DNA from: JBMOLK01 sp049325575
Lineage (GTDB): Bacteria; Bacillota; Clostridia; Acetivibrionales; Acetivibrionaceae
DNA: 11,602 nt
NCBI GenBank assembly: GCA_049325575.1
Contig: JBMOLK010000172.1
Span: forward strand, 1-11,602
Reading direction: 5' to 3'
In this document: in pieces, positions 1 to 6,106 of the stretch
Position numbering within the stretch: position 1 is the first letter of the stretch
How the letters are laid out: every line of letters starts with the position of its first letter
Notes under the pieces: generated by a model
The model's database searches: none
Seen by the model: the letters and a program-made list of their open reading frames with translations, nothing else
Told to the model about the DNA's origin: nothing
Made by a program: the position numbers and the translations under genes

Positions 1-1
1 A

Positions 2-49
2 AAGCAGTATAAATATATTATAGGTGTTGTGAAAGAAGGATTCCTATAA
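2..49 (+). CDS. C-terminal tail of an upstream gene (partial)
   Basis: Frame 2 is open from the left edge to a TAA at 47-49 and encodes KQYKYIIGVVKEGFL. The other two plus-strand frames hit stops by base 23. The stop lies 8 nt before the A-tract of a strong hairpin terminator, which is where the end of a gene would be expected. Only 15 residues are visible, so no family can be assigned. It could be chance, because a 15-codon open stretch is not significant by itself; the terminator position is the main support. Confidence 0.45.
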   Translation, partial: KQYKYIIGVVKEGFL

Positions 50-57
50 ATTAATGC

Positions 58-98
58 AAAAAATGACCGCTGAGTTTATCAGACCGGTCATTTTTTTT
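58..98. terminator. Bidirectional Rho-independent terminator
   Basis: TGACCG (64-69) pairs with CGGTCA (85-90). An inner CTGA/TCAG helix (70-73 with 79-82) closes a 5-nt loop and leaves a 2-nt bulge. Six A precede the stem and eight T follow it, so each strand reads stem then U-tract and the stem can extend as A-U pairs. It sits between a plus-strand stop (49) and a minus-strand stop (167) and fits shared termination of two convergent genes. Confidence 0.85.
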
Positions 99-166
99 GC
101 ACCTACGCTATTTCATCCATCGCTTACCATCTTCTGACTGAAAATTTAAGTTCTATATTTTCCAGC

Positions 167-1414
167 TTAATTATCAATTTCCATACACTTTGAAATCATT
201 GTAAACACTTCTGCTCTGGTTATGGATTTATCGGGCCTAAAAGTATTATCACCGTACCCGCTGATAACACCTAAAGACTTTGCTTTTGCAACATATCCCT
301 TCGACCATGACGGAATCTGCCAACTATCCTTAAATGAAAGCTCCACGTTATCCAGCCTTTCATGCCCGAAGGCCTTCATCAACATTACTGCCATCTCTTT
401 TCTTGTAACCTTGTTAAACGGCCTAAAGCTATTATCTTCATATCCGCTGGTAATTCCCCTATCTACAGCAGTCATTATATAATCTTCTGCCCACTTTGGT
501 ATCTTGTCGCGGTCTTTAAAAGTCAGATTTGTACCTGAAGATGTATTAAGGCCTGCAGCCTTTACAATTAGTACAATTACTTCAGCCCTATTTATCTCTG
601 CATCAGGCTTGATTGTTCCATCAGGATAGCCGGTTATAACACCCTTATCTGAAAGCCTTTTTGTAAATTCTTCGGCCCAGTGCCCGCCTATATCAGAAAA
701 TGCTGCGGGTGAAGGTGTATTGCCTTTTTTTGCAGGACTCGGCTTGGGTGTGGGCGTCACAGGTGTCATAGTAGGAGTAGGAGTTGGAGTTACTGTAGGC
801 TTTGGCAGATATATTGGTGTTACAGTAGGCTTTGGTGTAGGTATAGCTGCCGGAGCAGTTGCAGATATGTCCCCTGTCACCTTTACTGAACCGTTGATAT
901 AATTGGCAATTTGAATTTTAGTATAAGATGAGCTAAAAGCATAACTCTTAGACGCATTACCTATTATATTATAAACTGCCCCTGCAGGTGCATTATCAGG
1001 TATTTTAAAACGAATTGAAAATAATGTTCCATCGTTTTTGATGACTGTACTTTCATTTCCGGAAGCTAAAAAAACCACAGATGCAACTCCTTCTGTCTTA
1101 TTAAAGTTTGTAGTAAGCTCGTTTGTGTTTATGACCAAACTTCCAGGCGTTACACCTATTACCGAAAGTTCTTTGGGATTAAAATCAACCCTGAAATTAC
1201 ATGAATATATGCCTGAAGACGGAACATTCTTAAGTGTTACAGGTACAGATACAGTGCTTCCCGGTTCACCACTTACATTCCCTATACTTACCTGCAGTCC
1301 TCCGGCAGCCTGCACAAATGGCAGCGTCTGCAAGGCGGCAACCAAAAATGTAATAATAAATGTCAAAATAAGTCTTTTCTTAAAGCCTGTGCTTTTAAAC
1401 TTCTTGCTAATCAT
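167..1414 (-). CDS. Cell-surface cohesin-SLH anchoring protein (OlpA/OlpC-like)
   Basis: A 415-residue secreted protein expected to display a dockerin-bearing enzyme or scaffoldin on the cell wall. Residues 1-37 are a signal peptide: Lys/Arg-rich start, hydrophobic core about 15-33, likely cleavage after VQA. Residues 39-181 resemble a single cohesin, with the type I hallmarks VSVPVTLKNVPSSGI and a later GSVKV strand. Residues 186-236 are a Pro/Thr linker containing PKPTVTP twice. Three SLH repeats follow (about 239-290, 299-350, 361-412) with the wall-polymer-binding signatures NRAE, TRKE and TRAE. The second is a variant of TRAE. SLH domains bind pyruvylated secondary cell-wall polymer. The ATG at 1414 has AAGGAAGG seven nt upstream. 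The gene is monocistronic, with its stop facing the terminator at 58-98. The domain order resembles C. thermocellum OlpA/OlpC from memory. Type I versus another cohesin class cannot be settled without alignment. Confidence 0.9.
   Translation of the reverse strand: MISKKFKSTGFKKRLILTFIITFLVAALQTLPFVQAAGGLQVSIGNVSGEPGSTVSVPVTLKNVPSSGIYSCNFRVDFNPKELSVIGVTPGSLVINTNELTTNFNKTEGVASVVFLASGNESTVIKNDGTLFSIRFKIPDNAPAGAVYNIIGNASKSYAFSSSYTKIQIANYINGSVKVTGDISATAPAAIPTPKPTVTPIYLPKPTVTPTPTPTMTPVTPTPKPSPAKKGNTPSPAAFSDIGGHWAEEFTKRLSDKGVITGYPDGTIKPDAEINRAEVIVLIVKAAGLNTSSGTNLTFKDRDKIPKWAEDYIMTAVDRGITSGYEDNSFRPFNKVTRKEMAVMLMKAFGHERLDNVELSFKDSWQIPSWSKGYVAKAKSLGVISGYGDNTFRPDKSITRAEVFTMISKCMEIDN
789..835 (-). repeat. 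Short in-frame direct repeat in the linker
   Basis: Plus-strand GTTACTGTAGGCTTTGG (789-805) and GTTACAGTAGGCTTTGG (819-835) differ at one base and are exactly 30 nt apart, keeping frame. On the coding strand they specify the two PKPTVTP units of the Pro/Thr linker. Such repeats commonly let linkers lengthen or shorten by recombination or slippage. Confidence 0.7.
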
Positions 1415-1465
1415 ACAAAAACCTTCCTTATTCGTACTTGTTAAGAAAACTAATATCTCATAAAT

Positions 1466-1495
1466 ATTCTATACTTTTTGGAATAATTATGCAAA
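1466..1495 (-). promoter_or_regulatory. Candidate promoter for the cohesin-SLH gene
   Basis: Read on the minus strand, TTTGCA (1495-1490) is followed after 18 nt by TAGAAT (1471-1466). Alternatively, a 16-nt spacer leads to TATAGA (1473-1468). This would give a leader of roughly 45 nt before the ATG at 1414. The match to the sigma-A consensus is only moderate, and A/T-rich DNA yields many such matches. Confidence 0.35.
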
Positions 1496-1550
1496 ACAAA
1501 AGCTGGAAATTGAAAGTACTCATATCACATGCTTTTCATTTAATCGTAAT

Positions 1551-1590
1551 ATTTTACAACTTTACTAAAGCGCTCACTTTGTTGTAAAAT
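1551..1590. promoter_or_regulatory. Perfect 10-bp inverted repeat in the divergent intergenic region
   Basis: ATTTTACAAC (1551-1560) is the exact reverse complement of GTTGTAAAAT (1581-1590), with 20 nt between. The spacer holds AAAG (1567-1570), the palindrome AGCGCT (1569-1574) and CTTT (1577-1580), so it can also fold inward. No T-tract follows on either strand, which argues against a terminator. The right arm overlaps the candidate -10 of the downstream gene, so an operator for a dimeric regulator is the simplest reading. The regulator is unknown. Confidence 0.5.
1561..1590 (+). promoter_or_regulatory. Candidate promoter for the YjbR-family gene
   Basis: TTTACT (1561-1566) and TAAAAT (1585-1590) are separated by 18 nt, matching 4/6 and 5/6 of the sigma-A consensus. 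Transcription from about 1597 would leave a leader of about 31 nt before the ATG at 1628, with room for the GTGAGGT ribosome site at 1613-1619. The -10 lies inside the right arm of the inverted repeat. Confidence 0.35.
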
Positions 1591-1627
1591 TTATGTTAAC
1601 GTTTATTATATATGTGAGGTTTTAATA

Positions 1628-1984
1628 ATGACAACTGAAGATATCATACAATACTGTCTCTCTAAGAATGGTACATATGAAGACTATCCTTTCGGTCCTG
1701 AGCCTCTGGTTATAAAGGTAGGTTCCAAAATGTTTATACTGGTCTCTGTAAGAGGAGGGAAAACCCATATTTCACTCAAGTGTGATCCTTTTATTGCAGA
1801 GAGTTTCAGGCAGCAATACCCGGCTGTTACTCCCGGATATCATCTTAACAAACAGCACTGGAATACAGTTGCTGTGGACGGGTCCATCCCGGATCAGGAA
1901 TTGTTCTGGATGATTGATCATTCGTATGATCTGGTTTTAAAGTCCCTTACCAAAGCAGAAAAAGAATCACTGGGTAGAGTATAG
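1628..1984 (+). CDS. YjbR/MmcQ-family protein (CyaY-like fold)
   Basis: A 118-residue cytosolic protein with the signatures of the YjbR/MmcQ family (PF04237): YPFGPEPLVIKV near residues 20-31, ISLKCDP at 48-54, and the run PGYHLNKQHWNTVAVDG followed by IPDQELFWMIDHSYDLV. Length is normal for the family. Members adopt a CyaY-like double-wing fold and are often described as DNA-binding, but the biological role is unsettled and no catalytic residues are evident. The ATG at 1628 is preceded by GTGAGGT at 1613-1619. The gene stands alone: its own terminator follows at 1995-2031, and the upstream neighbour is divergent. The family call is firm; the function is not. Confidence 0.93.
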   Translation: MTTEDIIQYCLSKNGTYEDYPFGPEPLVIKVGSKMFILVSVRGGKTHISLKCDPFIAESFRQQYPAVTPGYHLNKQHWNTVAVDGSIPDQELFWMIDHSYDLVLKSLTKAEKESLGRV

Positions 1985-1994
1985 GTTTTAAACT

Positions 1995-2031
1995 GCAGGC
2001 AGTTAAAGAAAAATAATTGGCCTGCTTTTTT
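1995..2031 (+). terminator. Rho-independent terminator of the YjbR-family gene
   Basis: GCAGGC (1995-2000) pairs with GCCTGC (2020-2025), followed directly by six T (2026-2031). The A/T-rich interior can extend the helix with a one-base bulge. It begins 10 nt after the stop codon at 1984. Confidence 0.85.
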
Positions 2032-2058
2032 ATGAGTTTTTGTTTCATACCCTAAAGT

Positions 2059-2070
2059 AGTGGTATTAAT
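2059..2070 (+). repeat. AGTGGTATAAAT-type motif, upstream copy
   Basis: AGTGGTATTAAT differs by one base from a 12-mer found exactly at 2150-2161 (rubrerythrin leader, overlapping the ribosome site) and at 2749-2760 (downstream of the gene). The core TGGTATTAAT has the shape of an extended -10 element, so this copy may be an additional start site for the rubrerythrin transcript. Confidence 0.35.
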
Positions 2071-2095
2071 AATCATGAGTTCGTAGCAAAAAGCA

Positions 2096-2123
2096 TTGGC
2101 ATAAAACTTTTTAATGCTAACAT
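2096..2123 (+). promoter_or_regulatory. Candidate promoter of the rubrerythrin gene
   Basis: TTGGCA (2096-2101) and TAACAT (2118-2123) are separated by 16 nt, and TG sits one base before the -10 (extended -10, TGC-TAACAT). Transcription from about 2130 gives a leader of about 33 nt containing AAGGAG (2146-2151), 11 nt before the ATG. I saw no clear PerR-type box (TTATAAT-N-ATTATAA) here. Confidence 0.55.
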
Positions 2124-2162
2124 ATTAATAAAATTCACAATTTTTAAGGAGTGGTATAAATT

Positions 2163-2708
2163 ATGAAGAAATTTGTATGTTCAATATGCGGATATGTACA
2201 TGAAGGAAATGAGGCCCCTGACTATTGTCCACAGTGTAAGGCAGCAAAAGAAAAGTTTGTTGAGAAAAGTGAAGCAGCCATGCAGTGGGCTGATGAACAC
2301 AGAATCGGTGTGGCAATGGATATCGATAAAGAGGTAATCGAAGGTCTTAAAGCAAACTTCATGGGTGAATGTACAGAAGTAGGCATGTATCTTGCAATGA
2401 GCCGTCAGGCTGACAGGGAAGGTTATCCTGAAATAGCTGAAGCATATAAGAGAATAGCATTTGAAGAAGCAGAACATGCGGCCAAGTTTGCCGAATTGCT
2501 TGGAGAAGTAGTCTTTGCCGACACAAAGAAAAACCTGCAGTTAAGGGTTGAAGCAGAGTTTGGAGCATGCCAGGGTAAAAAGGATCTTGCAACAAGGGCT
2601 AAACAACTAAACTATGATGCAATTCACGATACAGTTCATGAAATGTGCAAGGATGAAGCACGTCACGGTCAAGCCTTTAAAGGACTTCTTGAAAGATATT
2701 TCAAATAA
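2163..2708 (+). CDS. rbr: Reverse rubrerythrin (rubredoxin-ferritin-like NADH peroxidase)
   Basis: A 181-residue cytosolic oxidative-stress enzyme. The N-terminal rubredoxin-like domain (about 1-38) carries Cys6-x-x-Cys9 and Cys22-x-x-Cys25, which bind one iron. The ferritin-like four-helix domain (about 50-181) carries the diiron-ligand pattern: a Glu in GECTE (about 69-72), E102-x-x-H105 in the EEAEH motif, a Glu near 130-132, E160, and E165-x-x-H168 in DEARH. The rubredoxin domain comes first, the reverse of classical rubrerythrin. In clostridia such reverse rubrerythrins (C. acetobutylicum Rbr3A/Rbr3B) reduce hydrogen peroxide and oxygen with electrons passed from NADH through partner flavoproteins or rubredoxin. 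No partner gene is adjacent. AAGGAG at 2146-2151 supports the ATG at 2163. The symbol is generic; the exact paralogue cannot be named. Confidence 0.93.
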   Translation: MKKFVCSICGYVHEGNEAPDYCPQCKAAKEKFVEKSEAAMQWADEHRIGVAMDIDKEVIEGLKANFMGECTEVGMYLAMSRQADREGYPEIAEAYKRIAFEEAEHAAKFAELLGEVVFADTKKNLQLRVEAEFGACQGKKDLATRAKQLNYDAIHDTVHEMCKDEARHGQAFKGLLERYFK

Positions 2709-2748
2709 TTAACTACAAGTTAAAATTTTTGTTAGTTCATTGTTTTGT

Positions 2749-2760
2749 AGTGGTATAAAT
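2749..2760 (+). promoter_or_regulatory. Extended -10-like motif, exact copy of the rubrerythrin leader 12-mer
   Basis: AGTGGTATAAAT contains TGGTATAAAT, which fits the extended -10 consensus TGnTATAAT closely. The -35 region is weak (TTGTTA at 2729-2734 with a long, 19-nt spacer). A transcript starting near 2767 would meet the strong hairpin at 2799-2829 after only about 30 nt, giving an RNA of about 65-70 nt with no clear reading frame. It may therefore be a small RNA promoter, or just a similar A/T-rich word. Confidence 0.35.
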
Positions 2761-2798
2761 AAACTGCGATAAACTTTGTATAAATGTGTGACCTGTAG

Positions 2799-2835
2799 AT
2801 AAGGCTGGACTTTGCATTCCCAGCCTTATTTACTA
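2799..2835 (+). terminator. Hairpin terminator downstream of rubrerythrin
   Basis: ATAAGGCTGG (2799-2808) pairs perfectly with CCAGCCTTAT (2820-2829) around an 11-nt loop. The sequence after the stem, TTACTA, is a poor U-tract on the plus strand, and the minus strand has no T-run. The stem is strong, and its place between two convergent genes fits transcript termination or 3'-end protection. Confidence 0.6.
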
Positions 2836-2869
2836 TAGATCACGTATTTTTCCTGATATTCACCTTTAC

Positions 2870-2919
2870 AGTCCAATATCTGTATACTAGAATCTCCGTG
2901 GTTGATAGACTATTGGACT
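2870..2919. repeat. 9-bp inverted repeat immediately after the minus-strand operon
   Basis: AGTCCAATA (2870-2878) and TATTGGACT (2911-2919) are perfect reverse complements with a 32-nt loop. On the minus strand the first arm begins two bases after the TAA (2923-2921) of the last operon gene. There is no T-tract, so it is a weak terminator candidate. It could instead be a 3'-end structure or a binding site. Confidence 0.45.
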
Positions 2920-2920
2920 A

Positions 2921-3298
2921 TTAACTTGGCTTAATTCTGGTTAGAAGGTTTCCAATAACCCCTATAGCTCCTTTTTCATCCGGCTTTAGCCCTTCCTTCA
3001 CACCTTCCATCGTAAGCCTTTTTCTGACAACTCCCAAATAATAATCGAGCCTGCAAAAACTGCCTGTAAGACCGGAGTAGTCAAAATCCATGTTGTGCCT
3101 GCGTCTCTCAAGACCGTCTGCCATCTCTTTTAATGTCCTTGAAGCAAAATCCATGCCATACTTTTCACAGTCCTCTGAAGCCTCTTTTATCCGGTCTGTC
3201 ATATCTTTTTGCGCAACTCCAAACCCGCTTGTAAACAGGCTGTCCAAAATATCTTCAACCTTCTCAACTACCAGGCTTATACCTTCGTTACTACTCAT
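2921..3298 (-). CDS. Hypothetical protein, last gene of the MoxR-VWA operon
   Basis: A 125-residue protein of no family I recognise. It has no signal peptide or membrane segment and looks mainly helical and charged. Visible features are DMTDRIKEASEDCEKYGMD and ERRRHNMDFDYSGLTG in the middle, a conserved-looking FCRLDYYLGVVRKRL helix, and two cysteines (in EDCEKY and FCRLDY). The ATG at 3298 is preceded by a strong AGGAGG (3310-3305, minus strand) with a 6-nt spacer. That site overlaps the stop codon of the SWIM gene, so translation is probably coupled. Position and spacing make it a likely sixth component of the operon; its job is unknown. Confidence 0.8.
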   Translation of the reverse strand: MSSNEGISLVVEKVEDILDSLFTSGFGVAQKDMTDRIKEASEDCEKYGMDFASRTLKEMADGLERRRHNMDFDYSGLTGSFCRLDYYLGVVRKRLTMEGVKEGLKPDEKGAIGVIGNLLTRIKPS

Positions 3299-3304
3299 GG
3301 CTTT

Positions 3305-3310
3305 CCTCCT
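3305..3310 (-). promoter_or_regulatory. Ribosome binding site overlapping the SWIM-gene stop codon
   Basis: A perfect AGGAGG on the minus strand, six nt before the ATG at 3298. It shares two bases with the TAG (3311-3309) that ends the SWIM gene. The arrangement suggests ribosomes finishing the SWIM protein restart on the 125-residue gene. Confidence 0.75.
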
Positions 3311-5012
3311 ACTCCAGGGTTAGATTCACTTTAGTTCCATCCTTGTAATATGCCGTTATGGGATAGACCGAAATACAATCACTTGCAAGATACAGCCTTC
3401 CAAGAAGCATACCCGGACACCTTCTAAGCCTCTCAAAGCCTTCAAACTTCTTTATAAGTCCTTTGTTTTCCGGAGTAAATTTCAAGGATATGTTTATCAT
3501 CCTGTCTTCCTTATCATAAAGAGGCATGTTAAATACCTGCCTTATTTTGTCAAAACTGCTCTTTCCCCAACTGCTGATTTTAAGGAAAAAGAGATTGTAA
3601 TTCTCGTCAGACTCAAACACCTGGCTCAATAATCCTTCCGAAAGCTTCTCAAAGGCTGTCATCCAGTCATCCAGCATATACCCGGCCAGGCTTATTTCAC
3701 TAAACTGTGTATCACCAATAACTCTTGCCTTACTCCGTGAACTGGAGGAAAGTCTTCCCTCACCGTTCATCTTTCCATTTGTCAGCTTGATATGGGATTT
3801 GGAGAACTTATCTACCGGTGATTCAACCCCCCAGGGCAGCTCCAACTTATAGAGCTCGGCCGGATTTATACCTGAACCCTCATAAAAGGTAGGCCTTGAA
3901 ACTGTATATGTCAGCCATCTGTTCATTTTTTCATTAAAGAAATAATAAGTTATCCCGCTGTAGCCGGATTTGGTGATCCAGCCTTCCGCCCCCATTCCAT
4001 GAATGTCAACAGGCGGAATATCATAATATGAGCTTTTGAATTCTCCTGCCAGCTCCCCTGTCAATACAGGGTTGTCTATGTTTTTGTCCAAAGCATCGGC
4101 TATATTATATATTGTGGAAAGTATATTCCTCATTCCACCCCTTGAGAATGAGGCCTCCTTTTTAAAGTAGTACTCTGCACTGGCTCCCAGCCTTCTAAAC
4201 ATCTTCTCAAGACTTGGAATATTGGAGTTGTGGCAGATTACCGCCATTTGTTCCATAAGCTCAATACTTGATTCAGGCATTCTGGCAAGACCCGATACAA
4301 GAAGATCCCTGACAAATTTCTTTATTTCAAGAAGGTTTTCGGCAGCTACCTTAACTTCACCGATGATACTGGCTTCATCAACACCAATTCCCTTAAAAAG
4401 CTGGTAATGGATGACAGCTTCTCCCTTGTGCCTGCAAAAGTCGGAGGCCTTGCAGGAGCAGATAGCATTCTTTAAGGGCTCGCTGCATGGAAACCTTACC
4501 TGGGTGTCCTCTTCAGGAAACTTGACCGTCAAAATGCTTCCTTCCTCTATCTGGGACTTAACTCCAAACTTAAGCCTGCTTATTATATCGTTATAAACCT
4601 TCTCACCAATAAGCCTTCTGATTTCCCTGTCCTCCATCTCAAGAAGGGGTGAAAAGTCCGGTTCTATAGAAGCCGGCTCTTCTTCCTTACCTGTCTCTTC
4701 CTCCTTTGTGCCGAAAATTCCGGGGTTATTCTTAATATAAATGAACCCCATAAGGACATGCTTGCATATGCTTCTTGACGGACAGGAGCATTTATACTTT
4801 TTTATATCAGCTGTGAGCTCGCAGGAGTTACCATCAGGAAGAGTCAACCTCAAAAAAACCTCCTCTACCTGAACATCCACACCGCTGCCATCCCCAAGGT
4901 CCTTTACAGCCCTGTTGTATAAGCCCTTGTTGGAAAGGCCTATAAGATATTCTTCATCAATATTCGATATCATGTGTATTATGTTTTTTATGAAATCACT
5001 TCTGCAATCCAT
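3309..5012 (-). CDS. SWIM zinc-finger protein with two SWIM motifs (YehQ-like)
   Basis: A 567-residue cytosolic protein. SWIM zinc fingers (CxCx(n)CxH) occur in bacterial SWI2/SNF2 ATPases and MuDR transposases and bind DNA or protein. Here the motif occurs twice with identical spacing: C75-S-C77-x5-C83-K-H85 and C185-S-C187-x5-C193-R-H195. Between them lies an acidic Glu-rich stretch (about 103-128). The remaining 370 residues match no domain I know and contain neither helicase nor nuclease motifs. The ATG at 5012 lies inside the end of the VWA gene (25-nt overlap) and has GGAGGG (5027-5022) nine nt upstream, which supports this start. In E. coli the SWIM gene yehQ also follows the VWA gene yehP. 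A role as substrate or nucleic-acid adaptor for the MoxR-VWA pair is inference. Confidence 0.9.
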   Translation of the reverse strand: MDCRSDFIKNIIHMISNIDEEYLIGLSNKGLYNRAVKDLGDGSGVDVQVEEVFLRLTLPDGNSCELTADIKKYKCSCPSRSICKHVLMGFIYIKNNPGIFGTKEEETGKEEEPASIEPDFSPLLEMEDREIRRLIGEKVYNDIISRLKFGVKSQIEEGSILTVKFPEEDTQVRFPCSEPLKNAICSCKASDFCRHKGEAVIHYQLFKGIGVDEASIIGEVKVAAENLLEIKKFVRDLLVSGLARMPESSIELMEQMAVICHNSNIPSLEKMFRRLGASAEYYFKKEASFSRGGMRNILSTIYNIADALDKNIDNPVLTGELAGEFKSSYYDIPPVDIHGMGAEGWITKSGYSGITYYFFNEKMNRWLTYTVSRPTFYEGSGINPAELYKLELPWGVESPVDKFSKSHIKLTNGKMNGEGRLSSSSRSKARVIGDTQFSEISLAGYMLDDWMTAFEKLSEGLLSQVFESDENYNLFFLKISSWGKSSFDKIRQVFNMPLYDKEDRMINISLKFTPENKGLIKKFEGFERLRRCPGMLLGRLYLASDCISVYPITAYYKDGTKVNLTLE

Positions 5013-6106
5013 TTGGATAATCCCTCCGGAGTCAGTGCGGCTACATTGGCCCCCATGGCAGCCATTTTTTCAGCAGCCTTTTTATCATATACAGGAACAG
5101 CTTCCATATCAAGAGCTGTAAGTATAATAAGCTTTGCGCCCGATTCTATTATCTTCTTTGCAGCAGCATACATACGGCCATAAGGCCCGCCTTCACAAAG
5201 ATCTGTTACCAGAACCACAATTGTCCTGTGCGGATTTTCAATAAGTCCACAGCAGTAATGGAGTGCCTTGCTGATATCCGTTCCCCCTCCAAGTTGAACA
5301 CTCATGAGTGTCTGGACCGGGTCATCAACATAGCCTGTAAGATCAACCACCTGGGTATCAAATATAACCAGGTTTATTTTAAGCATGGGAAGGCTGGCAA
5401 ATATACCGGCCATAACTGCAGAGTGTATAACCGAGTCAATCATACTGCCGCTTTCATCAACAGCAATTATGACCCTCCAGGGGTTATAGAGCTGTACCCT
5501 TCTATTAAAGAACACCTTGTCTATGACAAGCTGTTTGTTTTCTCTGTCATAATTCTTGAGGTTTTTCCTAATAGTTCTCTTAAAATCTATATTTCTGGCT
5601 GATTTAATCCTGCTTGAGCTATTTCTGTCAACTCTCCCCATAATGCTTCTTTTTATATCATTCTCAAGCTTTTTCCTTATGTCATCAGCTACTTTTTTGA
5701 CTATTCTCTTTGCACTTTCCAGTACATCACCCTTCATAAGGTGTTTTAACTGCAGTATGCTCTTTAAAAGGTCGGTATTTGGCTCCAGCTTTTCAAGCAC
5801 TTCCTTGTCGGTTAAGAGCTCTGACAGATTATATTTATTAAGGGCGTGTTTTTCCAGAATCTCCACAGTACTCTTGGGAAAAAGAGTTCTTATCCTCGTA
5901 ATCCACTCCGGAACAGTAATAGAAGACGAACCAAGGGAACCTCCCCTGACTCCTCTTTCTTCACCATATTCCCTGCCATAAAGATAGTCAAGCACCTGGT
6001 CCATACCCGCATAGTTCAGCTCCCCGGATGAAAAGTCCAGGCTTTCACCCGAAAACTTCCCCAGAATAAGTCTCCACCTGTTAATCGCCTCTGAATCATT
6101 CATCAT
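4988..6106 (-). CDS. VWA-domain protein with complete MIDAS (YehP-like)
   Basis: A 372-residue cytosolic protein. Residues about 212-372 form a von Willebrand factor A domain starting RVIIAVDESGSM. The metal-ion-dependent adhesion site is complete: D217-x-S219-x-S221, then T276 in GGGTDIS, then D302 in LVTDLCEGG. It should therefore bind a divalent metal and contact a partner through it. The first 210 residues are helical and basic (SAKRIVKKVADDIRKKLE; RIKSARNIDFKRTIRKNL), with no signal or membrane segment. Two ATG codons stand in tandem (6106, 6103), both served by GGGGG at 6118-6114. The start overlaps the preceding gene by 11 nt. VWA proteins of this kind usually work with a MoxR ATPase, which is encoded two genes upstream. 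Confidence 0.93.
   Translation of the reverse strand: MMNDSEAINRWRLILGKFSGESLDFSSGELNYAGMDQVLDYLYGREYGEERGVRGGSLGSSSITVPEWITRIRTLFPKSTVEILEKHALNKYNLSELLTDKEVLEKLEPNTDLLKSILQLKHLMKGDVLESAKRIVKKVADDIRKKLENDIKRSIMGRVDRNSSSRIKSARNIDFKRTIRKNLKNYDRENKQLVIDKVFFNRRVQLYNPWRVIIAVDESGSMIDSVIHSAVMAGIFASLPMLKINLVIFDTQVVDLTGYVDDPVQTLMSVQLGGGTDISKALHYCCGLIENPHRTIVVLVTDLCEGGPYGRMYAAAKKIIESGAKLIILTALDMEAVPVYDKKAAEKMAAMGANVAALTPEGLSKWIAEVIS

Noticed and set aside
720..902. Plus-strand open frame rich in Gly and Val
   Set aside because: It is the complement of the Pro/Thr linker codons of the cohesin-SLH gene. Its repeat composition follows from the linker, and it has no ribosome site or family resemblance.
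1582..1609. TTGTAA-16-TATTAT as the promoter of the YjbR gene
   Set aside because: Transcription would start near 1616, inside the ribosome site at 1613-1619, leaving almost no leader.
2711..2737. A/T-rich hairpin (AACTACAA with TTGTTAGTT) just after the rubrerythrin stop
   Set aside because: The stem is short, bulged and A-U rich, with no following T-run. The stronger hairpin at 2799-2829 is the better terminator candidate.
5556..5981. Plus-strand open frame of 141 codons antisense to the VWA gene
   Set aside because: It is low-complexity and Ser/Leu/Phe-rich, as expected for the complement of a Lys/Glu-rich helical region. The minus-strand frame has a clear family match.
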